A stretch of DNA of 6,199 nucleotides from Treponema sp. (GTDB lineage: Bacteria > Spirochaetota > Spirochaetia > Treponematales > UBA12059): contig JAAYUR010000314.1 in NCBI GenBank assembly GCA_012517645.1, positions 1-6,199 on the forward strand, given 5' to 3'. The notes under the pieces are model-generated. The model was not told the origin of the DNA, did no database searches, and saw only the letters and a list, made by a program, of their open reading frames with translations. Of this stretch, positions 1-5,279 are shown in pieces. The position numbers were made by a program, and so were the translations under genes. Position 1 is the stretch's first letter. The number at the start of each line of letters is the position of its first letter.

Positions 1-25
1 GCGGCGGGCGTGAAAGGTCGGATAC

Positions 26-44
26 TTCTTCAATCCTTGAAGAA
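26..44 (+). other. Perfect inverted repeat, hairpin 1 of flgB leader
   Basis: TTCTTCAA (26-33) and TTGAAGAA (37-44) are exact reverse complements separated by TCC. As RNA this is an 8-bp, AT-rich stem with a 3-base loop; as DNA it is a near-perfect dyad that a dimeric regulator could bind. No T-run follows, so a standard intrinsic terminator is unlikely. The function is unknown. Confidence 0.7.
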
Positions 45-58
45 TTCGTCCGATCTAC

Positions 59-84
59 TAAACAGGGTTTTCGGTATCCGAAAA
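59..84 (+). promoter_or_regulatory. Candidate sigma-28-like (FliA) promoter of the operon
   Basis: TAAA (59-62) and TCCGAAAA (77-84) resemble the FliA consensus TAAA-N15-GCCGATAA. The second box matches at 6 of 8 positions, but the spacer is 14 instead of 15. A start of transcription near 90-95 would leave a short leader before the ribosome site at 104. A weaker sigma-70 reading is TTGAAG (37-42) with TAAACA (59-64) and a 16-base spacer. The flgB operons of Borrelia and Treponema are reported to use sigma-70-type promoters, so either is possible. Confidence 0.3.
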
Positions 85-86
85 CC
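66..86 (+). other. Perfect inverted repeat, hairpin 2 of flgB leader
   Basis: GGTTTTCGG (66-74) and CCGAAAACC (78-86) are exact reverse complements around TAT. The 9-bp stem ends 17 bases before the flgB Shine-Dalgarno site. It overlaps the -10 half of the sigma-28-like candidate at 77-84, so as DNA it could be an operator. As RNA it competes with a pairing between TCGGATAC (18-25) and GTATCCGA (74-81). It has no T-run after it. The inverted repeat is certain; its role is inference. Confidence 0.7.
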
Positions 87-103
87 GAGGCTTTCAACGG
101 AAC

Positions 104-110
104 GAGGTGA
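104..110 (+). promoter_or_regulatory. Ribosome binding site that sets the flgB start
   Basis: GAGGTGA matches the complement of the 16S rRNA 3' end over seven bases and stands 5 bases before ATG 116. The alternative GTG start at 107 lies within this site, so using it would mask the ribosome site. This supports the 139-residue FlgB. Confidence 0.8.
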
Positions 111-115
111 ACGGG

Positions 116-535
116 ATGTTCGAGGGTAACGCGTTCGGAAAGACGGTTGATCTCCTCCAGCGGTCCATGGACGTGGCGCTCCTTCGCAGGGACGTGATCG
201 CGGACAACATGGCGAACGCGGAGGTGCCCAACTTCAAGCGCTCGGACGTGAATTTCGAGGCGGCCCTGAAGCGCGCCCTGGACTCCGAAAGGGTCAAACC
301 CGTCCTGGATCTGGAGGTGACGGACGAGAGGCACATTCCTCTCTGGCGGCCCAAGGACTACCGGACCGTCGAGCCCCGGAGGGTCCTGGACTACCTGTCC
401 ACGTCCAAGAACAACGGCAACAACGTGGATCCCGAGCAGGAGCTCATGGCTTCCCTGCAGAATCAGCTGATGTACACGTTGATGGCCCAGGCGGTGAATT
501 TCGAGTTCCAGCAGGTCAACCTGGTGTTGAGATGA
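116..535 (+). CDS. flgB: Flagellar proximal rod protein FlgB
   Basis: FlgB is a subunit of the proximal rod of the flagellar basal body. It is exported through the flagellar type III apparatus and assembles on FliE/FliF together with FlgC. The 139-residue product has the N-terminal rod-protein signature at about residues 24-47 (RRDVIADNMANAEVPNFKR, then a VNFE end), where ANxxxPxFKR is typical. The C-terminal helix at about 102-139 begins NNVDPEQE and carries the QLMYTLMAQAVNFE stretch usual for FlgB. The length matches the family (about 130-140). I chose ATG at 116 over an in-frame GTG at 107 because GAGGTGA (104-110) lies 5 bases upstream of the ATG; the GTG lies inside that site and has only a weak purine stretch before it. 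It is the first gene of the operon and is followed 23 bases later by flgC. The family call is firm; the exact start is probable. Confidence 0.96.
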   Translation: MFEGNAFGKTVDLLQRSMDVALLRRDVIADNMANAEVPNFKRSDVNFEAALKRALDSERVKPVLDLEVTDERHIPLWRPKDYRTVEPRRVLDYLSTSKNNGNNVDPEQELMASLQNQLMYTLMAQAVNFEFQQVNLVLR

Positions 536-558
536 TGAAGGGTGACAGGAGTTAGCGT

Positions 559-1017
559 ATGGGTCTGTTCAGTTCGATCAACATAGCCGCCACGGGGATG
601 TCCGCGGAACGACTCCGGTCGGATGTCATCGCGGACAACATCGCGAACGCGTCCACCACCCGCACCCCCGAGGGCGGACCCTTCCGGAGAAGCCGCGTCG
701 TGCTCCGGCCGCGGGTGGACCAGCCGTACTTTCGCCTTCCCTTCCTTCCCAAGCAGTGGGACAACGGGGTGGGGCGGGGCGTCCGGGTGTCGGAAGTGCA
801 GAAGGACCTCTCCACGCCCACCCGCCTGGTCTACGATCCGACCCATCCGGACGCCATCCAGAGCGGACCCCGGGCGGGGTACGTGGAGTATTCCAACGTG
901 AACATCGTGACGGAGATGGTCGACCTGATCGCCGCGTCCCGGGCCTACGAGGCCAATTCGGCGATCATCAACGGTTCCAAGTCCATGTTCCTGAAAGCCC
1001 TGGAAATCGGGAGGTAG
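559..1017 (+). CDS. flgC: Flagellar proximal rod protein FlgC
   Basis: FlgC is the second proximal rod subunit, placed in the periplasmic rod next to FlgB. The product has 152 residues. The N-terminal rod motif runs over about residues 5-47 (SSINIAATGMSAERLRSDVI, then DNIANASTTRTPEGGPFRR), the classic FlgC form with TTRTPEGGP. The C-terminal half has HPDA (96-99), GYVEYSNVN (107-115) and EMVDLIAASRAYEAN (119-133), the conserved rod/hook C-terminal helix. The start is ATG 559 with AGGAG at 547-551, 7 bases upstream; a stop codon between the Shine-Dalgarno site and the start excludes a longer product. The stop TAG is followed directly by TGA and then by the fliE ATG, so translation of flgC and fliE is probably coupled. 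Nothing is missing or altered in the conserved segments. Confidence 0.97.
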   Translation: MGLFSSINIAATGMSAERLRSDVIADNIANASTTRTPEGGPFRRSRVVLRPRVDQPYFRLPFLPKQWDNGVGRGVRVSEVQKDLSTPTRLVYDPTHPDAIQSGPRAGYVEYSNVNIVTEMVDLIAASRAYEANSAIINGSKSMFLKALEIGR

Positions 1018-1020
1018 TGA

Positions 1021-1362
1021 ATGGCGGTGAACAATCTTCTGCCCGTGGATATCGCGTCCGGCGACCTCATCCGGCTGGCCCGCACAAGCCCGCTCCATTA
1101 CACCTCCTCCGGCCAGCTCGGGGAGGGATCCGCGGTCAAGGGGCCCTCTTTCGAAGACGCCCTTCTGAAGGCCATGGACGGGGTGAACGCCTACCAGATG
1201 GAGAACACCTCCCTGGTCCAGCAGATGCTCGTCGACCCGGATTCCGTGGATGCCCACGACGTGACCCTGGCCATGAGCCGGGCCAACATGTCGTTGAACA
1301 TAGCCCGCACCGTCCTGGACCGGGTGGTCCGGGCCTGGAGGGATTTGATCAATACGAGGTGA
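1021..1362 (+). CDS. fliE: Flagellar hook-basal body protein FliE
   Basis: FliE is the small adaptor that joins the FliF MS ring to the proximal rod and is among the first proteins exported. The 113-residue product has a poorly conserved N-terminus, then SFEDALLKAMDGVN (43-56), and the diagnostic C-terminal block from about 71 to 113 (VDPDSVDAHDVTLAMSRANM, then SLNIARTVLDRVVRAWRD and a short end). The length is normal. The ATG at 1021 lies 3 bases after the flgC stop, and its Shine-Dalgarno site GGAGGT (1010-1015) is within the last codons of flgC. The stop codon TGA (1360-1362) is also the start of the first unit of a 7-base repeat array that fills part of the gap to fliF. No other gene fits as well. 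Confidence 0.96.
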   Translation: MAVNNLLPVDIASGDLIRLARTSPLHYTSSGQLGEGSAVKGPSFEDALLKAMDGVNAYQMENTSLVQQMLVDPDSVDAHDVTLAMSRANMSLNIARTVLDRVVRAWRDLINTR

Positions 1363-1387
1363 ACCGTGAACAGTAAACGGCGGACGG
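1360..1387 (+). repeat. Degenerate heptamer array, forward copy (4 units)
   Basis: Four 7-base units follow one another without gaps: TGAACCG, TGAACAG, TAAACGG and CGGACGG. The consensus is about TGAACGG. The first unit begins with the TGA stop codon of fliE. The array ends abruptly in unrelated sequence at 1388. Such degenerate heptamer arrays are known from intergenic DNA in several bacterial groups (for example the STRR repeats of cyanobacteria); I cannot say whether this one belongs to a family in this genome. Confidence 0.6.
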
Positions 1388-1403
1388 AAGCGACCGCGGA
1401 GCA

Positions 1404-1440
1404 CGGGGGACTTGCGCGATTGTGCGGATACTGGTCCCCG
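1404..1440 (+). other. GC-rich hairpin between the heptamer arrays
   Basis: GGGGAC (1406-1411) pairs exactly with GTCCCC (1434-1439), and C1404 can pair with G1440 across a one-base bulge. The loop is 22 bases and contains a weaker inner pairing around TTGCGCGATTGTGCG. There is no T-run after the stem. It sits in the middle of the fliE-fliF gap, so it would form the tip of a larger stem made by the two heptamer arrays. Confidence 0.5.
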
Positions 1441-1456
1441 CGCGGCCGCCCCGTTC

Positions 1457-1491
1457 CCGTCCTCTGACCACCGTCCACCGATCACCGTTTT
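1457..1491 (-). repeat. Degenerate heptamer array, reverse copy (5 units)
   Basis: On the + strand the units are CCGTCCT, CTGACCA, CCGTCCA, CCGATCA and CCGTTTT, in one 7-base phase. Their reverse complement has consensus about TGGACGG, the same motif as the forward array at 1360-1387. Partial units flank it (CCGTTC at 1451-1456 and CGTTCA at 1492-1497). It stops about 10 bases before the fliF ribosome site. Confidence 0.6.
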
Positions 1492-1505
1492 CGTTCATCT
1501 AACTT

Positions 1506-1513
1506 GGGAGGGG
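1506..1513 (+). promoter_or_regulatory. Ribosome binding site that sets the fliF start
   Basis: GGGAGGGG lies 3 bases before ATG 1517, with the core GGGAGG ending 5 bases before it. The upstream in-frame ATG at 1412 has no comparable site and would add 35 residues encoded by repeat DNA. This makes 1517 the start, matching the usual FliF N-terminus. Confidence 0.8.
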
Positions 1514-1516
1514 AAC

Positions 1517-3223
1517 ATGAACGAATGGATGAAGAAATTCTTCGGACAGCTCAAGGCGCTGTGGTCCAAGTGGACCCTGCTCCAAAAGCTCATCCTGGCG
1601 GGCATCGTGCTCGCCGCGATCGCGGGTACCGTGCTCCTCTTCCGCGTGTCCAGCGCGCCCACCATGGTGCGTCTCATCTCCACGCCCATCAAGACCGACG
1701 ACGAGCTGAGGCTCATCACCAGCCGGCTGGACGAGGAGCGCATTCCCTTCGAGGTCGGGGAAGGGAACGTCCTGTACGTCAAGGACGAGAAGACCCGCGC
1801 CCAGGCCAACGCGATCCTGCTGAGGGAGGACCTGATCCCCAAGGGTACGGATCCCTGGTCGGTTTTCGCCATCGACCGGTTCACGGTCACGGACTTCGAG
1901 CGGAACGTCAACCTGCGCAGGGCCGTCGTCCAGGAGGTCCGCCGCCATATCGAGAGCCTGGGGGACGTGGACAAGGCCAACGTGGTCATCGAGATTCCGG
2001 AAAAGGAGCTCTTCGCTAAGGACCAGAACCCCGTGACCGCCAGCGTCATCCTCTATCCCAAGCCGGGGAGCGACATAACCACCAACCGCAAGAAGCTGGA
2101 GGGGGTCCAGAAGATCATCCAGTTCGCCGTGGGGGGCCTTGCGCCGGAGAACATCGTCATCACGGACCAGAACGGAGTGGTGCTCAACGACTTTTCCAGC
2201 ATGGCGGATTTCGACCGCCTTGAGCGGACCAAGCGGGAGCAGCAGCTCATCCAGCGCCTGGAAACCCAGTACCGGGCCGCGGTTCTGCGGGCCCTTCAGC
2301 AGATCTACACCGAGGACCGGGTCCGGGACCTGAACATCAAGATCGACATGGACATGAGCAAGAAGTCCGTGAAGACCGAGGAGTTCTTCCCGTTCACGAT
2401 CCGCCCGGACAATCCGACCACCCCCTACGACGATTCCGAGGTCGTACCCTCCGTGACCCGGTCCACCAGCGAGACCCGGTACGATTACCAGGGCACGGGG
2501 TTCAATCCCGAGGGTCCCGCTGGGGCCGAGGGGCAGACCGCCCCGGCCTACAAGGATCTCCAGAACATGGTGGGCAAGGCCACCCAGACCCAGACCCTGC
2601 GGAACGAGGAGATCAACAAGCGGAACATCGACGAGGACCGGTCCCCCAGCATAGACCGGGTCACGATCTCCGTGAACATCGACGGAACCTGGACTCGGAA
2701 GATCGACGAAAAGGGCCGGCCGGTGATCAAGCCGGACGGAGGCATCGAACGGGAGTACGAACCGGTGCCCCCCGCGGAGCTGAAGGCCGCGGAGGCCCTG
2801 ATCCAGAACGCCGTCGGGTACAACCGCGCCCGGGGGGATTCGGTGACGGTCCAGAACATCCGCTTCGACCGCACCGCCCAGTTCCGGGCGGAGGACGAGG
2901 AGTTCCTGCGGCGCCAGCAGGTCAGCCAGATTATTTTATTTAGCCTCATCGGACTGGCCGTTCTCATGGTATCCTTCATCGTGTTCCGCCTGGTTTCCCG
3001 CGAGCTGGAGCGTCGCAGGAGGCTGGCGGAGGAAAAGCGAGCCCTGGAGGCCCAGATGCTCCGGGAAAACGCGATTCGGCAGGCGGAGGAGCAGAGCATC
3101 GAGGTTTCCATGTCCGTGGAGGAGCGGAAGCGACTGGAACTCCAGGAACACGCCATCAACATGGCCAAGGAACACCCCGAGGACGTGGCCCAGCTCATCC
3201 GGACCTGGCTGAGGGAGGAATAA
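1517..3223 (+). CDS. fliF: Flagellar MS-ring protein FliF
   Basis: FliF forms the MS ring in the cytoplasmic membrane, the platform for rod, switch and export gate. The product has 568 residues, usual for spirochaetes. A first membrane helix lies at about 24-42 (KLILAGIVLAAIAGTVLLF). The YscJ/FliF-type ring-building domains follow at about 50-220, with PFEVGEGNVLYV and the NVVIEIPE/VTASVILYP strands. The RBM3/collar region runs to about 450 and includes a Pro/Gly-rich stretch with NPEGPAGAEGQTAPAYKD. The second membrane helix is at about 472-490, and a charged cytoplasmic tail ends in the FliG-binding peptide (HPEDVAQLIRTWLREE). The frame is open further upstream to an ATG at 1412, but that part reads through repeat DNA and has no ribosome site. 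ATG 1517 has GGGAGGGG at 1506-1513 and gives a normal N-terminus (MNEWMKKFFGQ). fliG starts 3 bases after the stop. The first codons of the second membrane helix are unusually AT-rich. Confidence 0.97.
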   Translation: MNEWMKKFFGQLKALWSKWTLLQKLILAGIVLAAIAGTVLLFRVSSAPTMVRLISTPIKTDDELRLITSRLDEERIPFEVGEGNVLYVKDEKTRAQANAILLREDLIPKGTDPWSVFAIDRFTVTDFERNVNLRRAVVQEVRRHIESLGDVDKANVVIEIPEKELFAKDQNPVTASVILYPKPGSDITTNRKKLEGVQKIIQFAVGGLAPENIVITDQNGVVLNDFSSMADFDRLERTKREQQLIQRLETQYRAAVLRALQQIYTEDRVRDLNIKIDMDMSKKSVKTEEFFPFTIRPDNPTTPYDDSEVVPSVTRSTSETRYDYQGTGFNPEGPAGAEGQTAPAYKDLQNMVGKATQTQTLRNEEINKRNIDEDRSPSIDRVTISVNIDGTWTRKIDEKGRPVIKPDGGIEREYEPVPPAELKAAEALIQNAVGYNRARGDSVTVQNIRFDRTAQFRAEDEEFLRRQQVSQIILFSLIGLAVLMVSFIVFRLVSRELERRRRLAEEKRALEAQMLRENAIRQAEEQSIEVSMSVEERKRLELQEHAINMAKEHPEDVAQLIRTWLREE

Positions 3224-3226
3224 GCC

Positions 3227-4330
3227 ATGGCCGCCCAAGCTCAAGCCCAGTCCCAACCCCGGGGCCGGGGAAGCCCGGCCTCTCCGGCCGCGGGAGCCGC
3301 CCCGGCCCCGGCCAAGAAGGCCATGAAGGTCAAGGACATGAACGGCCGGCAAAAGGCCGCCATCTTCCTTGTGACCCTGGGCAGCGAGATCTCCGCGGAG
3401 ATCTTCAAGCACCTCAGGGAGGATGAGATAGAGACCCTGACCTTCGAGATCGCCCGGCTGGAGACGGTGGAGCCGGAGCAGAAGGACCAGGTGCTCATGG
3501 AGTTCCAGGAGCTCATGATGGCCTCGGAGTTCATCTCCTCCGGAGGCATCGACTACGCCCGGGAACTTCTGGAAAAGGCCCTGGGCTCCCAGAAGGCCAT
3601 CGACATCATCAACCGCCTGACCAGCTCCCTTCAGGTGCGGCCCTTCGACTTCATACGAAGGACGGACCCCGCCCACCTGCTGAACTTCATCCAGCCCGAG
3701 CATCCCCAGACGATCGCCCTTATCCTGGCGTACCTGGAACCCGGAAAGGCGGGGTACATCCTGCAGAAGCTGCATCCCGACGTCCAGTCCGACGTGGCCC
3801 GCCGGATCGCCACCATGGACCGAACCAGTCCCGAGGTGCTCCGGGAGGTGGAGCGGGTGCTGGAAAAGAAGCTCTCCACCCTGTCCAGCGAGGACTTCAC
3901 CGCGGCGGGCGGCGTGGATTCGATCGTGGAGATCCTGAACCTGGTGGACCGCACCACGGAAAAGGGGATCATCGAGAGCCTGGAGGAAGAAAACCCCGAG
4001 CTCGCGGAAGAGATCAAGAAGAAGATGTTCGTGTTCGAGGACATCGTCCTGCTGGACGATCGTTCCATCCAGAAGGTCCTGCGCGAGGTGGACGGACAGG
4101 AGCTGGCCAAGGCCCTCAAGGGGGTGGACCAGGAAGTGCAGGAGAAGATCTTCAAGAACATGTCCAAACGGGCGGCCACGATGCTCAAGGAGGACATGGA
4201 GTACATGGGCCCGGTTCGCTTGAAGGACGTGGAGGAGGCCCAGCAAAAGATCGTGTCCATCATCCGCCACCTCGAGGAAACCGGCGATATCGTCATCTCC
4301 CGCGGAGAGGGCGACGAGCTGGTGCAGTAA
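3227..4330 (+). CDS. fliG: Flagellar motor switch protein FliG (FliG2-like by operon position)
   Basis: FliG is the top layer of the C ring; it binds FliF and takes up torque from the MotA/B stators. The product has 367 residues. Residues 2-32 are a low-complexity Ala/Gln/Pro-rich lead. The N-terminal FliF-binding domain starts at GRQKAAIFLVTLGSE (40-54). The middle domain has the EHPQ motif (158-161) of the FliM-binding surface. A Gly-Gly linker is at 228-229 and MFVF at 267-270. The torque helix charges known from E. coli (K264, R281, D288, D289, R297) match K298, R315, E322, D323 and R331 here, so all charges are kept. ATG 3227 is chosen because GGAGG (3214-3218) lies 8 bases upstream, inside the end of fliF; an internal Met33 lacks a good site. 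Spirochaetes often carry two fliG genes, and the copy in the flgB operon is FliG2, the one that rotates the motor in Borrelia. Whether a second copy exists elsewhere cannot be seen here. Confidence 0.97.
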   Translation: MAAQAQAQSQPRGRGSPASPAAGAAPAPAKKAMKVKDMNGRQKAAIFLVTLGSEISAEIFKHLREDEIETLTFEIARLETVEPEQKDQVLMEFQELMMASEFISSGGIDYARELLEKALGSQKAIDIINRLTSSLQVRPFDFIRRTDPAHLLNFIQPEHPQTIALILAYLEPGKAGYILQKLHPDVQSDVARRIATMDRTSPEVLREVERVLEKKLSTLSSEDFTAAGGVDSIVEILNLVDRTTEKGIIESLEEENPELAEEIKKKMFVFEDIVLLDDRSIQKVLREVDGQELAKALKGVDQEVQEKIFKNMSKRAATMLKEDMEYMGPVRLKDVEEAQQKIVSIIRHLEETGDIVISRGEGDELVQ

Positions 4331-4342
4331 GGAAGGTCGACC

Positions 4343-5269
4343 ATGGCGAAAACCGTCTTCCGCCCCCAGGAGATCGTGCCCCTCACCTCCAAGTACGTTC
4401 TGGAGGGCCCGGATTCCGGGACCTCCCAGACCGGCGGGGGCGCGGACGAGGCCGTTCCCCTGGAGGAATACCTGGGGCCCACCGCCGACGACCTGCGCCG
4501 GGAAGCGGAAGCCTTCAAGGCCAACTGGGACAAGGAACGGGAGACGATGATCGCCTCCGCCCGGGCGGAGGCCGAGGCCATCATCCAGAAGGCGGAGGCG
4601 GCCGCCTTCGACGAGGTCAAGCGCCGGACGGACCAGGCGCAGAAGATCAAGACCAAGGCCGAGGAGGAGGCCGTCGCCGCGGTAGAAGCCGCGGAGGCCC
4701 GCATAAAGGAGTTGGAGGCCCAGGCGAAGGAGAGGATCGATTCCGTCCACAAGGACGCCTTCCGCAAGGGCTTCGACGAGGGGCGCGAGGCGGGATACAA
4801 GGAAGGGAAGGCGGAGGTGGAGCGCCTCATCGGACGTCTCCACGCGATCATCGAGCGGGCCCTGGACAAGCGCGGTGAGATCCTGGAAAAGACCGAGGCC
4901 GAGATCGTCGAACTGGTCCTGCTGGTGGCCAAGAAGGTCGTGAAGGTCATCTCGGAAAACCAGAAGAACGTGGTCGTGCAGAACATCGTCCAGGCCCTGC
5001 GCAAACTCCGGACCCGGAGCGAGGTGACCATCCGGGTCAACCTGGCGGATCTCCAGCTGGCGTCAGAGCACGCCAAGGACTTCGTGGCCATGGCGGAGAA
5101 CGCCAAGCACATCCAGATCGTCGAGGACACCACGATCGACCGGGGCGGATGCATCATCGAGACGGACTTCGGGGAGATCGACGCGCGCATCGCCAGCCAG
5201 CTCCACGAGCTGGAGGAGAAGATCCTGGACATCTCCCCGATCAAGGCCCGCGGAAAGCCGACGGTCTAG
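4343..5269 (+). CDS. fliH: Flagellar export/assembly protein FliH
   Basis: FliH is the cytoplasmic linker that binds the FliI ATPase, regulates it and connects it to the C ring. The product has 308 residues. The N-terminus (MAKTVFRPQEIV) is typical of the spirochaete form. A long Ala/Glu/Lys-rich coiled-coil segment covers about 48-135. It is followed by the FliH/YscL hallmark, small residues every fourth position: A139, G143, G147, G151 and G155. The C-terminal FliI-binding domain at about 175-295 has VELVLLVAKKVVK, VTIRVNLADL and the conserved DRGGCIIETDFGEIDA (266-281). The region resembles the b and delta subunits of F/V-type ATPases, a known family relationship. The start ATG 4343 follows AAGGAAGG (4329-4336), which overlaps the fliG stop. 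No Trp occurs before W62, unlike Salmonella FliH, where W7 and W10 contact FlhA. The protein-level call is secure. Confidence 0.94.
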   Translation: MAKTVFRPQEIVPLTSKYVLEGPDSGTSQTGGGADEAVPLEEYLGPTADDLRREAEAFKANWDKERETMIASARAEAEAIIQKAEAAAFDEVKRRTDQAQKIKTKAEEEAVAAVEAAEARIKELEAQAKERIDSVHKDAFRKGFDEGREAGYKEGKAEVERLIGRLHAIIERALDKRGEILEKTEAEIVELVLLVAKKVVKVISENQKNVVVQNIVQALRKLRTRSEVTIRVNLADLQLASEHAKDFVAMAENAKHIQIVEDTTIDRGGCIIETDFGEIDARIASQLHELEEKILDISPIKARGKPTV

Positions 5270-5279
5270 GGCGGGGACG

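Larger units (their letters stand above)
1..115 (+). promoter_or_regulatory. Leader region upstream of flgB
   Basis: No gene is recognised in this stretch. Two frames stay open across most of it (one reads from base 3 to a TGA at 108-110), but neither translation looks like a known C-terminus; in particular it does not end like HslU, a common upstream neighbour in spirochaetes. The bases are less GC-rich than the genes and contain two perfect inverted repeats with 3-base loops (26-44 and 66-86), followed by the flgB ribosome site. I infer an intergenic region with the operon promoter or a control element. The window begins too late to show what is upstream. Confidence 0.6.
1363..1516 (+). other. 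Intergenic element between fliE and fliF
   Basis: This 154-base stretch is the only long gap in an otherwise tightly packed operon, where the other gaps are 3-23 bases. It holds, in order, a forward heptamer array, a GC-rich hairpin, a reverse-oriented heptamer array, and the fliF ribosome site. The two arrays can pair with each other as arms of a large imperfect stem-loop; ACAGTAAACGGCGGACGG (1370-1387) against 1471-1488 gives 14 of 18 pairs. No terminator with a T-run is seen and I find no convincing promoter. It may change mRNA stability or the FliF dosage, or it may be a repeat that merely landed here. The structure is seen; the role is inference. Confidence 0.6.

Noticed and set aside
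26..86. Leader hairpins as intrinsic terminators of an upstream gene
   Set aside because: Neither stem is followed by a run of T, and the first is AT-rich, so classical terminators are not supported.
3..110. Open frame that could be the 3' end of an upstream gene
   Set aside because: It reads through both perfect palindromes, and its translation shows no known C-terminus such as that of HslU. It cannot be excluded fully because the window starts here.
1366..1467. Short 33-codon frame starting GTG in the fliE-fliF gap
   Set aside because: GAGGTGA lies only 3 bases upstream, which is too close, the product (VNSKRRTEATAEHGG...) resembles nothing, and it is built from the heptamer repeats.
463..1485. 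Open frame of 340 codons on the - strand over flgB-fliE
   Set aside because: It covers three well-conserved flagellar genes in antisense and has a Gly/His/Arg-rich composition without domain features.
1412..1516. Possible 35-residue N-terminal extension of FliF
   Set aside because: It is encoded by the repeat-rich gap, has no ribosome site, and the ATG at 1517 has a strong one and the usual FliF N-terminus.
4335..4342. GGTCGACC palindrome just before the fliH start
   Set aside because: An 8-base palindrome is expected by chance in a window of this size and GC content. It overlaps the ribosome site spacer and has no second copy nearby.
2936..4843. Open frame of 635 codons on the - strand
   Set aside because: It lies entirely opposite fliF, fliG and fliH. 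Its Leu/Gly/His/Asp-rich, repetitive composition is what the complement of GC-rich coding DNA gives, and no domain is recognisable.
3631..5244. Open frame of 537 codons on the - strand
   Set aside because: It is antisense to fliG and fliH, rich in Ser/Arg with no recognisable motif, and explained by the strong G/C third-position bias of the sense genes.
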